A stretch of 64,000 nt of DNA from CAVZXS01 sp963779325 (GTDB lineage: Bacteria; Bacteroidota; Bacteroidia; Chitinophagales; Chitinophagaceae): positions 186,001 through 250,000 of the forward strand of contig CAVZXS010000002.1 of NCBI GenBank assembly GCA_963779325.1, in the 5' to 3' direction. The position numbers were made by a program, and so were the translations under genes. A model generated the notes under the pieces. It saw only the letters and a program-made list of their open reading frames with translations. It ran no database searches and was not told the origin of the DNA. Below are positions 33,834-41,527 of this stretch, piece after piece. Each line of letters starts with the position of its first letter. The first letter of the stretch is position 1.

Positions 33834-35252
33834 TTAAGACAACGTAGTCGGGCACACATAATCCGTTACTTTAATCTTACCGGTTTCTTTTATTTCTTTA
33901 AACCCGCCTTTTACATCAATCAGTTTATCGTAACCTCTTGCTCTTAGTACAGAAGCAAAAATCATAGAACGATAGCCGCCGGCGCAATGCACATAATAGG
34001 TTTTGTTTTTATCTACCTTCAGCATGCTTTCGTTTATAAAATCAAGCGGTGCGTTTTCAGCTTTATCTACATGCTCACTCAGGTATTCAGCGGGCTTGCG
34101 AACATCCAGCACATTTACTTCTTTATCTTTATTTGTAATTTCAACCAGCTCATCCGCACTGATAGATTTTATTTCATCCACTTCTTTGCCCGCTTTTTTC
34201 CATGCTACGATGCCGCCTTTTAAATAACCAATGGTATAATCGTAACCCACACGGGCCAATCTTGTAATCACTTCTTCTTCACGACCCGGTTCATCTACAA
34301 TTAATATTTCCTGCTTAATGTCGGGAATCATAGCGCCCACCCACGGTGCGAAACTTCCGTCGATACCAATATTGATGGAATTTGGTATGAAACCTTTTGC
34401 AAATGTTTGCGCATCTCTTGTGTCTAAAATCAATGCACCTGTTTCATTGGCCGCTGTTTCAAATGCATCCGGGCTCAACGCAATGTTTCCGCGTTTCATT
34501 ACTTCATCAATACTTTCGTAACCCTGCTTGTTCAGCATTACATTTAACGGAAAATATGCCGGTGGTGGTAACAGACCTGTTGTTACTTCTTTTACAAATT
34601 CTTCTTTGGTCATGGTGGCACGCAATGCATAGTTGGCCACTTTTTGATGCCCCAATGTATCGCTGGTTTCTTTGCTCATGTTTTTACCGCAAGCGCTACC
34701 GGCGCCGTGTGCAGGATAAACAATTATATCATTACTAAGCGGCATTATTTTGTTTCGTAACGAATCAAATAAGGTAGCGGCCAATTCTTCCTGCGTCATG
34801 TGTGCGGCTTTTTGTGCCAAATCCGGGCGGCCCACATCGCCTATAAATAATGTATCGCCGGAAAACAATGCAATATCTTTTCCTGTTTCATCTTTTAATA
34901 AATAACAGGTACTCTCCATAGTATGGCCGGGTGTATGCAATACTTTAAAGGTTAATTTACCTACTTTAAATTCCTCTCCGTCTTTTGCAATATGCGCTGC
35001 AAAATCGGGGTTGGCATTGGGGCCGTATACAATGGGTGCGCCGGTTTTTTTGCTCAGGTCTAAATGGCCGCTCACAAAATCGGCGTGGAAGTGCGTTTCA
35101 AACACGTATTTAATTTTTGATTTGCTGCGTTCCGCTTTTTGAATATAGGGTTCTACTTCACGCAACGGATCAATCACTACTGCTTCGCCATTGCTTTCAA
35201 TATAGTAAGCGCCTTGTGCAAGGCATCCCGTATAAATTTGTTCTATTTTCAT
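33834..35252 (-). CDS. metallo-beta-lactamase fold protein fused to two rhodanese domains (persulfide dioxygenase-like)
   Basis: A 472-aa cytoplasmic protein. Residues 1-245 are an ETHE1-like metallo-beta-lactamase domain with THFHADFVSGH (53-63), HTPGHTMEST and SGDTLFIGDVGRPDL. Residues 260-360 and 370-465 are rhodanese domains. The first lacks the catalytic Cys (its loop reads VDEPGREEE); the second has HCAGGYRS with Cys in place. ETHE1 proteins oxidise glutathione persulfide to sulfite, and the rhodanese part supplies or removes sulfane sulfur. Sulfite made here could leave through the nearby TauE/SafE protein. Confidence 0.88.
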   Translation of the reverse strand: MKIEQIYTGCLAQGAYYIESNGEAVVIDPLREVEPYIQKAERSKSKIKYVFETHFHADFVSGHLDLSKKTGAPIVYGPNANPDFAAHIAKDGEEFKVGKLTFKVLHTPGHTMESTCYLLKDETGKDIALFSGDTLFIGDVGRPDLAQKAAHMTQEELAATLFDSLRNKIMPLSNDIIVYPAHGAGSACGKNMSKETSDTLGHQKVANYALRATMTKEEFVKEVTTGLLPPPAYFPLNVMLNKQGYESIDEVMKRGNIALSPDAFETAANETGALILDTRDAQTFAKGFIPNSINIGIDGSFAPWVGAMIPDIKQEILIVDEPGREEEVITRLARVGYDYTIGYLKGGIVAWKKAGKEVDEIKSISADELVEITNKDKEVNVLDVRKPAEYLSEHVDKAENAPLDFINESMLKVDKNKTYYVHCAGGYRSMIFASVLRARGYDKLIDVKGGFKEIKETGKIKVTDYVCPTTLS

Positions 35253-35308
35253 AATTTTATTTTTGCCCCTATCTCAGCCGCAGGCGGAGAGTAAGGATGT
35301 TGAAAATT

Positions 35309-35605
35309 TTATAAAGTTTTTAATTGTTGAATTAATTGATTGGCCTGTACCACGCCCGATTGCCGCCATTTCACTTCCCCGTTTTTAAAAATGATAAGTG
35401 TAGGAATGCCCGACACACGATAAGCCTCCGCCGCAGCAGGGTTTTTGTCTACATCTACTTTTATAATGGTGGCTTCATCGCCTACTTTTTTCTTTACTTC
35501 TTCCAATATGGGCTTCATCATTTGGCAAGGCCCGCACCAGTCGGCATAAAAATCAACCAGTACCGGCTTGTTACTTTTTATTATATCTGCAAATGTTTGT
35601 GCCAT
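35309..35605 (-). CDS. trxA: thioredoxin
   Basis: A 98-aa thioredoxin with the active site WCGPC (Cys24 and Cys27), VLVDFYADWCGPC upstream and the cis-Pro loop GIPTLIIFKNGEV (about 72-84). No signal peptide. It is first in the run with the MBL-rhodanese and rhodanese genes and has a Crp/Fnr-type promoter of its own, so it probably reduces persulfides made in this pathway; this role is an inference from context. Confidence 0.93.
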   Translation of the reverse strand: MAQTFADIIKSNKPVLVDFYADWCGPCQMMKPILEEVKKKVGDEATIIKVDVDKNPAAAEAYRVSGIPTLIIFKNGEVKWRQSGVVQANQLIQQLKTL

Positions 35606-35635
35606 TTAAGTTTATTTATTTTTTATTTCAAGATG

Positions 35636-35679
35636 TAAAATTGCGACTCTTTCTCATCTTCTACAATGACTTTTGTCAC
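35636..35679 (-). promoter_or_regulatory. Crp/Fnr-type box and -7 element of the thioredoxin-MBL-rhodanese run
   Basis: ATGACTTTTGTCAC (35666-35679) has a perfect TGAC-TTTT-GTCA core. On the minus strand, 22 nt separate it from CAATTTTA (35636-35643). The thioredoxin ATG is 31 nt beyond. Confidence 0.65.
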
Positions 35680-35707
35680 ACAGCCTTATTATATTCATCA
35701 CAATTAT

Positions 35708-36505
35708 TTATTGAAAGAACAATTCTTTTACAATAATATAAATGCCCATAACTAAAACAAACCATCCAAAGCCTTTCTTTAATTTTTCGCCCGGTATTTT
35801 ATGACTTAATTTATTGCCGATAAAAATTCCGATAATGGCCAGCGCTGTTACAATAAGTAATAGTTTCCAATCCATTTGGTAATGTGACAAATCGCCGGTA
35901 AAACCGATAAGCGATTTGGCTGCGATTATTAGCAGCGACGTGCCTACGGCTTGTTTCATGGGTAACTTGCTAAAAAGCACTAATGCCGGTATAATAAGAA
36001 ATCCGCCGCCGGCGCCTACCAAACCGGTAAGCACACCTACTACTGCCCCTTCCAACAATATCATGGGATAATTAAATTGTTGTACCCCGTTACCATTTTC
36101 ATTAGTTTGTTTTTTTTCTCTTATCATAGAAATGGAAGCAAATACCATCAGCACGGCGAACAAAATCATCATAAGGATTGACTTTGTTACTACAAAATCG
36201 CCGACAGTAAAAACTTCTTTTGGAATAAGCGGAACCAAAAATGCCCTTGTAGCATACACGGCCGCGATGGCCGGTGCGCCAAAGATCAGGGCTGTCTTTA
36301 AATTTACCATTCCCTGTTTGTATTTGGGAAAAGCGCCAACCAAACTGGTGGAACCAACAATGAATAGTGAATAGGCTGTTGCCAATACTGCATCAACGCG
36401 AAAAAGATAAACTAAAACCGGTACGGTTAATATGGAGCCGCCGCCGCCAATTAAGCCAAGTGAAATGCCAATAAATACTGAAGCGATATAACCTGCTATT
36501 TCCAT
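35708..36505 (-). CDS. TauE/SafE family sulfite exporter-like permease
   Basis: A 265-aa membrane protein with two repeated halves of four helices: GISLGLIGGGGSILTVPVLV (about 13-32) and GVLTGLVGAGGGFLIIPALV (about 154-173), the twin G-rich motifs of TauE/SafE proteins. These export sulfite, sulfoacetate or related anions. It lies between thioredoxin and the Crp/Fnr gene and has its own Crp/Fnr-type promoter. Sulfite export downstream of persulfide oxidation fits the cluster. Confidence 0.9.
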   Translation of the reverse strand: MEIAGYIASVFIGISLGLIGGGGSILTVPVLVYLFRVDAVLATAYSLFIVGSTSLVGAFPKYKQGMVNLKTALIFGAPAIAAVYATRAFLVPLIPKEVFTVGDFVVTKSILMMILFAVLMVFASISMIREKKQTNENGNGVQQFNYPMILLEGAVVGVLTGLVGAGGGFLIIPALVLFSKLPMKQAVGTSLLIIAAKSLIGFTGDLSHYQMDWKLLLIVTALAIIGIFIGNKLSHKIPGEKLKKGFGWFVLVMGIYIIVKELFFQ

Positions 36506-36522
36506 GAACTATACGTTTTACA

Positions 36523-36566
36523 CAAAATTGGCTATTCGAGGTTATTCAGACAGTGATATGTATCAC
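36523..36566 (-). promoter_or_regulatory. Crp/Fnr-type box and -7 element of the TauE/SafE gene
   Basis: GTGATATGTATCAC (36553-36566) has perfect half-sites. On the minus strand, 22 nt separate it from CAATTTTG (36523-36530). The TauE ATG is 17 nt beyond. It lies only 6 bp past the stop of the crp-like gene. Confidence 0.7.
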
Positions 36567-36571
36567 ACAAA

Positions 36572-37204
36572 TTAATGAATCCACTCAATACTGCTGCGGT
36601 GCAGTACCAATCGTTTATTTTTTTCCATGTTTTTCAGCAGGCGGGAGATTACTTCACGGGAAGAACTGAGGTCATCGGCAATTTGCTGATGGGTAAGCTG
36701 CAGGTGGTTGCCCGTTTTTTCAGCCTGGCGTTTCAGGTAAAATTCAAGCCGTTCATCCATATTGCGAAAAGCTACATGATCAAGCGTAATCAATAATTCT
36801 TCAAAACGGAGGCGATAAGCGGAGAGTACAAAATTATTCCAGCTTTTATATTTTGTCATCCATTCATCTATAAGATTAAAAGGAATGGTGAGTACTTCTG
36901 TATCTTTTAACGCGACGGCCATAATTTCACTTGTTTCCTGCCGCGATGCGCAAACCATACTCAATGCACAAGCCTGGCCGGGTTCTAAATAATAAATAAA
37001 AAATTCGTTGCCCTCATCATCTTCCCTGTAAATTTTCACCAAACCGCTCAGCACTATCAATGCCGATTTAAAGTATTGATTCTTTTTTACCAATGTATCA
37101 CCCGCAATAAAATTATAGGTGGAGCCTTTTTCTTCCATTTCTGAAATAAGCGCTGCTTCTAATGAAGGAAATAAGTTGGCGAGTGATAAAACTGTATTCG
37201 ACAT
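36572..37204 (-). CDS. Crp/Fnr family transcriptional regulator
   Basis: A 210-aa regulator. Residues 15-115 form the cyclic-nucleotide-binding-type barrel (FIAGDTLVKKNQYFKSALIV) and 140-210 a winged helix-turn-helix with LTHQQIADDLSSSREVISR. The recognition helix keeps E-x-x-S-R as in Fnr and an Arg before the Glu as in Crp, in keeping with the GTGAT half-sites found nearby. There is no N-terminal four-Cys cluster, so it is not an iron-sulfur Fnr. Cys79 and Cys85 (QACALSMVCASR) sit by the effector site and could sense thiols or persulfides; that is speculation. It is the likely controller of the boxes in this window. Confidence 0.88.
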   Translation of the reverse strand: MSNTVLSLANLFPSLEAALISEMEEKGSTYNFIAGDTLVKKNQYFKSALIVLSGLVKIYREDDEGNEFFIYYLEPGQACALSMVCASRQETSEIMAVALKDTEVLTIPFNLIDEWMTKYKSWNNFVLSAYRLRFEELLITLDHVAFRNMDERLEFYLKRQAEKTGNHLQLTHQQIADDLSSSREVISRLLKNMEKNKRLVLHRSSIEWIH

Positions 37205-37275
37205 AGAAATAAATTAGGGATTGTAAAATTAATGTTTTTCGATAAGCTTTGGAGAATCTAAGTTTCTGTGTACTC

Positions 37276-37322
37276 ATGACGTGCATCATTCACTTCAATG
37301 ACAAACCTCATCGCAAATTTTG
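37276..37322 (+). promoter_or_regulatory. two tandem Crp/Fnr-like boxes between regulator and OsmC gene
   Basis: ATGACGTGCATCAT (37276-37289) and ATGACAAACCTCAT (37298-37311) both have TGA-N6-TCA, with centres 22 bp apart (two helical turns). A possible -7 element AAATTTTG (37315-37322) lies 25 nt after the first box, 3 nt off the usual spacing. They could serve OsmC, the regulator gene, or both. Confidence 0.42.
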
Positions 37323-37354
37323 CTGTATCAATTGAACTTTGTAAAAACAGCAGT

Positions 37355-37855
37355 ATGTACACAGGCATTCAACATATAACACGCAAGACAGACAAGCAAT
37401 TCTTTTTTGAAGTGAAACTCAACTACATGGCAGATACAAGAGGTATTCTTACAGCTAAGGATGCGGAAGGTACGCTGCATATAGCCACCCCGCCCGAGTT
37501 TGGCGGCGAAGGGAGACCGTGGACGCCGGAACATTATTTTCTCAGTTCCATCAGCGGTTGTTTTATGACCACTTATTTGGCGTTTGCAAAAAAAATGCAG
37601 TTTGCTATTTCGAATTTTGAATGTAATGTCATCGGGCAAATTGAAATTGCAGAAGGGAAATATAAGTTTACCAATATTAATCTTTTTCCCAAAGTATATA
37701 TAGCAGATGAAAGTTTGAGAGAGAAGGCGAACCTTGCCGTAGAAAAAACGCACAAGTATTGTCTTATTACCAATTCATTGAATGCAGCGGTATTTTATCA
37801 TACCGAAGTATTGATTGGCCCGCATGCAAAAGAAGCCGCCGCGGAAGCGAATTAA
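37355..37855 (+). CDS. OsmC family protein
   Basis: From the ATG at 37355 it is a 166-aa protein; a longer frame opens at 37298 but overlaps the tandem boxes. It shows OsmC features: FEVKLNYMADTRGILTAKD, PEFGGEGRPWTPEHYFLSSISGCFMTTYLAFAKK with the first conserved Cys, and EKTHKYCLITNSL with the second. Such Cys pairs reduce organic hydroperoxides or react with sulfane sulfur. Divergent from the regulator gene. Confidence 0.87.
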   Translation: MYTGIQHITRKTDKQFFFEVKLNYMADTRGILTAKDAEGTLHIATPPEFGGEGRPWTPEHYFLSSISGCFMTTYLAFAKKMQFAISNFECNVIGQIEIAEGKYKFTNINLFPKVYIADESLREKANLAVEKTHKYCLITNSLNAAVFYHTEVLIGPHAKEAAAEAN

Positions 37856-37883
37856 GATTTTATAATCAAGTAAAAATATTTTT

Positions 37884-38042
37884 ATGATAACGCCCGATAA
37901 AGTGAGAACTGATATAGTGGCTTATTGGTTTGCCGTCATACTGCTGTTTATAATAGCAGGTAAATACGGCAGGCAGGCGATTGAGTGGGTATTAATGGAA
38001 CTGTATGAGTTTTTTATTCAGCGAAACCCGATGAAGTTGTAA
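37884..38042 (+). CDS. small single-helix membrane protein
   Basis: A 52-aa frame: MITPDKVRTDIVAYWF, then AVILLFIIAGKYGR and QAIEWVLMELYEFFIQ. One hydrophobic helix spans about 12-27 and a second amphipathic one follows. It lies 28 bp after the OsmC gene on the same strand, so it may be cotranscribed. Weakly supported: the codons look ordinary, but no family is recognised. Confidence 0.4.
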   Translation: MITPDKVRTDIVAYWFAVILLFIIAGKYGRQAIEWVLMELYEFFIQRNPMKL

Positions 38043-38186
38043 TTTATCATGCGTATTTATTTTATGCTAAAAGCAACATATTGCATTTCGTGTTGGTTGT
38101 CATAATGCCTTTCATCCTTATCGCTTTACCTCCTATTATACCGAATTATACATTTGAGTACCGTTATTTTTTTCAATGATAAGTTG

Positions 38187-38263
38187 AGCGCTGAGAAAAT
38201 GAGGTCGCTGAGTTAACGCTGAGTATTTCTGCGAAAATCTCTTTATCTCTTTTTCTCAGCGCT
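38187..38263. repeat. inverted repeat in intergenic region
   Basis: AGCGCTGAGAAAA (38187-38199) and TTTTCTCAGCGCT (38251-38263) are perfect 13-bp arms 51 bp apart, in a 268-bp gap with no gene. Related CTCTGCG/CTCAGCG text occurs at about 4935-4955. Probably a REP-like intergenic unit or a terminator for the AI-2E permease gene. Confidence 0.5.
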
Positions 38264-38310
38264 TATGAACAAATACATTTATCACCAACAGCTGATTATT
38301 TTTAAATCTA

Positions 38311-39342
38311 TTATTTGCGGCTCAGCAATAAATTAATCGGTTTCCATTCTTCAATATTATCGGTCACTATTTTAAGTATAGCCGCAAAGGGTATAAACAG
38401 TACCATGCCCGCTACGCCCCAAATAATACCACCTGCAATGATGGCCACCAGCATGGCGAATGTGCTTACATGCAATTGTGTACCCACTACTTTCGGAAAA
38501 ATTACATTCGCCTCCAGGTATTGCACAAAACCAAACACCGCTACCACACCGAGGGGATACCATATATTACCCGTCTCTAACCAAACAACCGAGATGGGCA
38601 ATAAAGCGCTTGCAAAAATACCGATGTAAGGTATGATGGTCATAATAGCGCAAAGCATCCCGAACAGCAGCGGGTTTTTTACACCCAGTGCAAACAAGCC
38701 GATGCTGTTCAGTACACCTACAATAATATATACCAACACCATTCCTTTTATATAATTAAAATAGGTACCTATTGTTTGCAATAAAATAGTATCAAGTTGG
38801 TGTTGATACTTTGCGGGTGTTATAGTTTTTAAATACCGTACAAATATTTTGCGGTGATACATAAATAGCGCAGTGTACACGGGTACCAGGAAAAGGATGA
38901 ACAATGTGTTAACGGTGGTTGAAAGAGCGGATTGTAAAACAGCGCCGATATTGCCCGTCAATTTTTCACTCCAATTATTTTGATTATCCGCCTGCGAACC
39001 GGTGTTTTCATTCACCCATGTTTGAAATTGCATTAGTACATTTTCAAGCTTTTGAAGAATAGCCGGTGCATCTTTACTGAATACCTGTATTTGCCATATT
39101 AGTAATGCCGCTATACCTGCAAATAGGAATGTAACAATCAGCAGGCAGGCGGTAATGGCGAGTGTCTTGGTCCATCCGTGTGCTTCAAACCACTTGCTCA
39201 CAGGGTGCATCACAATGGCGATCAACAGCCCGAAAAACATGGGAATAAAAAGTGTTTTACCAAAATAGAGGATGGCCGCTGAAAAAAATATAATCTGCAG
39301 GTATTTCAGCGCCGATGAAACAGGTTGTGTATTTGTTTGCAT
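38311..39342 (-). CDS. AI-2E family transporter (PerM/YdiK type)
   Basis: From the ATG at 39342 it is a 343-aa protein; the frame stays open to an ATG at 39402, but the extra 20 residues are atypical. Eight helices flank a soluble region (about 110-150) in the order usual for the AI-2E family: KTLFIPMFFGLLIAIVMHPVS, TLFILFLVPVYTALFM, then FGMLCAIMTIIPYIG and GGIIWGVAGMVLFIPF. Despite the name, family members include Na+/H+ antiporters and putative permeases; substrate unknown. Confidence 0.86.
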   Translation of the reverse strand: MQTNTQPVSSALKYLQIIFFSAAILYFGKTLFIPMFFGLLIAIVMHPVSKWFEAHGWTKTLAITACLLIVTFLFAGIAALLIWQIQVFSKDAPAILQKLENVLMQFQTWVNENTGSQADNQNNWSEKLTGNIGAVLQSALSTTVNTLFILFLVPVYTALFMYHRKIFVRYLKTITPAKYQHQLDTILLQTIGTYFNYIKGMVLVYIIVGVLNSIGLFALGVKNPLLFGMLCAIMTIIPYIGIFASALLPISVVWLETGNIWYPLGVVAVFGFVQYLEANVIFPKVVGTQLHVSTFAMLVAIIAGGIIWGVAGMVLFIPFAAILKIVTDNIEEWKPINLLLSRK

Positions 39343-39495
39343 AAATTTTACCGGTGTAATTTGATAAAAGAAAACCGGCCGGCTTATGACAGGGGTAAGC
39401 AACTTTGCTGATGATAATCAGGTATTGCTAACTATCAGCTTGCCGGTTATTATATTCCCGGTCATAGTTGTTCTTTTCAATCAGTCGCTTATGAT

Positions 39496-39511
39496 CTTAA
39501 CCTAGGTTAAG
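39496..39511. promoter_or_regulatory. 16-bp perfect palindrome upstream of sigma factor gene
   Basis: CTTAACCTAGGTTAAG is a perfect palindrome lying 24 bp before the putative -33 element of the ECF sigma gene. It could be an operator or activator site for the polysaccharide locus. No matching second copy was noticed in the window. Confidence 0.4.
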
Positions 39512-39534
39512 TTTCTGTTAACTAAAATTTCCTC

Positions 39535-39564
39535 TTGAAAATGAATTTAAAAAATGTAATTTTA
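39535..39564 (+). promoter_or_regulatory. putative housekeeping promoter of ECF sigma gene
   Basis: TTG (39535-39537) and TAATTTTA (39557-39564), 19 nt apart, fit the Bacteroidota -33/-7 pattern. The GTG start of the sigma gene lies 13 nt beyond, so the leader would be short. Confidence 0.4.
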
Positions 39565-39577
39565 GTTTTTAACGATT

Positions 39578-40171
39578 GTGACTGCTGACAACCACATAAA
39601 CTGCTTACTCGAGTCAATTTCTGACAGAGATTGTGAAAAGTCCTATAAAGAACTTTTCCTGTTGCTGCACGAAAAACTTTCTCATTTCGCTTTTTCCATT
39701 ATCAAATCGAATGAAGACGCCGAAGAAGTAGTGTCAGATTTCTTTATCAATATCTGGCAAAAAAGAAAAACACTGAAGCAATTGGAAAAGCCCCAATTGT
39801 ACTTCTTTATAGGTGTAAAAAATGCGTCTATCAACAGGTTGAAATTGATTAAGCGGCAGCAGGTTCCGCCCTTGGAACAATGGGAGGCGAAACTGCACAG
39901 TGTGTTCTTTAATCCCGAGGAACTGATGCTGTCCGACGAGTTTACAAAAAAAATAATGGCGGCGATTAACATGCTGCCGCCCAAATGCAAAGTTATTTTT
40001 AAGCTGATAAAAGTGGACGGGTTTAAATATGCCGAAGCTGCCGAGTTGCTGGAGGTTTCGGTAAAAACGATAGAAGCCCAAATGGCCATCGCCTTACGAA
40101 GAGTAAAATGCTTCCTGGAATTTGAAAACGCCTTCCCGGAGATTCATTCCATCCTCACATCAAAAAAATAA
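39578..40171 (+). CDS. ECF RNA polymerase sigma-70 factor
   Basis: A 197-aa ECF sigma factor from a GTG start. Region 2 is at about 25-90 (HEKLSHFAFSIIKSNEDAEEVVSDFFINIWQKR, the D-A-E-E-V-V-x-D-x-F motif) and region 4 at about 130-185 (INMLPPKCKVIFKLIKVDG, then KYAEAAELLEVSVKTIEAQM). Paired with FecR and SusC/SusD genes downstream, it is the usual transmembrane-signalled activator of a polysaccharide locus in Bacteroidota. Confidence 0.93.
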   Translation: MTADNHINCLLESISDRDCEKSYKELFLLLHEKLSHFAFSIIKSNEDAEEVVSDFFINIWQKRKTLKQLEKPQLYFFIGVKNASINRLKLIKRQQVPPLEQWEAKLHSVFFNPEELMLSDEFTKKIMAAINMLPPKCKVIFKLIKVDGFKYAEAAELLEVSVKTIEAQMAIALRRVKCFLEFENAFPEIHSILTSKK

Positions 40172-40235
40172 ATTTTCTTTAGGGGTATCCTTCAGTTTTT
40201 GTTGTCCTCCTTTAATCAGCATCAATTTTTTGTGA

Positions 40236-41375
40236 ATGAAAGAGGAAAAGCACTGGATTTTAGTATCTAAAAAAATAGCGGGTGAAGCAACGCCTGAGGA
40301 GCTGGAGCAGTTACAGGAGTTGCTTAATACCGATCCTGAGTGGAAGGCTGTTTTAGAAAACCTTCAGGAATTTTGGGTTTCCCCACCGGTTGTCGCTGAG
40401 GGCCAACAAAAGGCAGACGAAGCTGAATATATGAAACATGTTAACAGGCTGAAATTATATGTTTCAGACTTTAGTGAAAACGACCCGGTAACCAAAGGCG
40501 AAAGTTCATCATTTTCCGGGTCTGGTAAAAAACCGTTTTACACACGTTGGTTTACCTACGCAGCATTGGCTTCTTTTATTTTGTCTGCTGTAGCGGTATA
40601 TATATATGGTACGGGAAATAGTAATAGTGAAGAAAGGCCGGCGGTCAATTCAGTAAATGAAATTGCCATCAGCCCGGGTTCTAAGTCAAAAATTCAATTA
40701 CCCGACGGCTCACAGGTTTGGATAAATTCCGGCAGTAAGTTGACCTACTCGGGAATGATGAAGGGAAATACCCGCGAAGTAACATTGGATGGTGAAGCCT
40801 ATTTTGATATAGTAAAAGACCCAGCGCATCCGTTCATAGTGCATACATCGGGCATCGATATTAAAGTATTGGGAACGGCATTTAATGTGAAAGCGTATAA
40901 AATTGAACCAACTATTGAAGCAACATTAATTCACGGTTCAATAGAAGTGATAAACAGAAACCGGCCCGATGCACCTACAATTATGCTGAAACCCAGGGAG
41001 AAACTTGTTTTTAGCAATGATGTTGAAATGATCGGAAAGAATACCGCCAACGCAGTATCTCTGTCAAGGATAAATACAGAAAAACAGTCTTCGATATTTA
41101 TTACGCCGTTGAAAAGAAATATTGCGGACAGTTTAATTTCGGAAACAGCTTGGATTTATAATAAGTTGGCTTTTGAAGACAAATCTTTTGAGGAACTGGC
41201 GAAGGATATGGAACGTTGGTATAATGTGAAATTTGTTTTTAAAAATAAAAGAGTCGCCGCGGTTCACCTTACCGGCTCTTTTACAACTGAAACTATTGAA
41301 CAGGCGCTGGAAGCTCTGCGATTTTTAGTAAATTTTAAATATACGATAACAAACGGAAGCATTTTAATAGAATAA
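40236..41375 (+). CDS. FecR family anti-sigma factor
   Basis: A 379-aa protein. A cytoplasmic N-terminus with an ISKKIAGEATPEELEQLQELL-like anti-sigma domain (about 8-30), one membrane helix at about 109-127 (WFTYAALASFILSAVAVYIYG), then the FecR domain (about 145-240: GSKSKIQLPDGSQVWINSGS, GEAYFDIVKDPAHPF and VLGTAFNVKAY) and a C-terminal DUF4974-type domain ending ALRFLVNFKYTI. It relays a signal from the SusC-like transporter to the ECF sigma factor encoded 64 bp upstream. Confidence 0.93.
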   Translation: MKEEKHWILVSKKIAGEATPEELEQLQELLNTDPEWKAVLENLQEFWVSPPVVAEGQQKADEAEYMKHVNRLKLYVSDFSENDPVTKGESSSFSGSGKKPFYTRWFTYAALASFILSAVAVYIYGTGNSNSEERPAVNSVNEIAISPGSKSKIQLPDGSQVWINSGSKLTYSGMMKGNTREVTLDGEAYFDIVKDPAHPFIVHTSGIDIKVLGTAFNVKAYKIEPTIEATLIHGSIEVINRNRPDAPTIMLKPREKLVFSNDVEMIGKNTANAVSLSRINTEKQSSIFITPLKRNIADSLISETAWIYNKLAFEDKSFEELAKDMERWYNVKFVFKNKRVAAVHLTGSFTTETIEQALEALRFLVNFKYTITNGSILIE

Positions 41376-41421
41376 CAATAAAAATGACTTGCTATGATTG
41401 CTGATTCATCATGATTTTTTT

Positions 41422-41459
41422 ATTAAAACAGGTATGTTTAAATATGTTCCTGTTTTAAT
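41422..41459 (+). terminator. hairpin terminator after FecR gene
   Basis: ATTAAAACAGG and CCTGTTTTAAT form an 11-bp perfect stem with a 16-nt loop between FecR and the SusC-like gene. It probably separates the regulatory pair from the transport operon, whose own promoter would lie in the 68 bp that follow. Confidence 0.6.
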
Positions 41460-41527
41460 CATATAAAAAAAGTTTTTTCGATAATTTTAACTGCTGTATT
41501 CATCACTTTCAACCAAACTAAGTAAGT

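Noticed and set aside
39408..39421. CTGATGATAATCAG palindrome upstream of the AI-2E permease gene
   Set aside because: It fits TGA-N6-TCA, but no -7 element lies 22 nt away in either direction.
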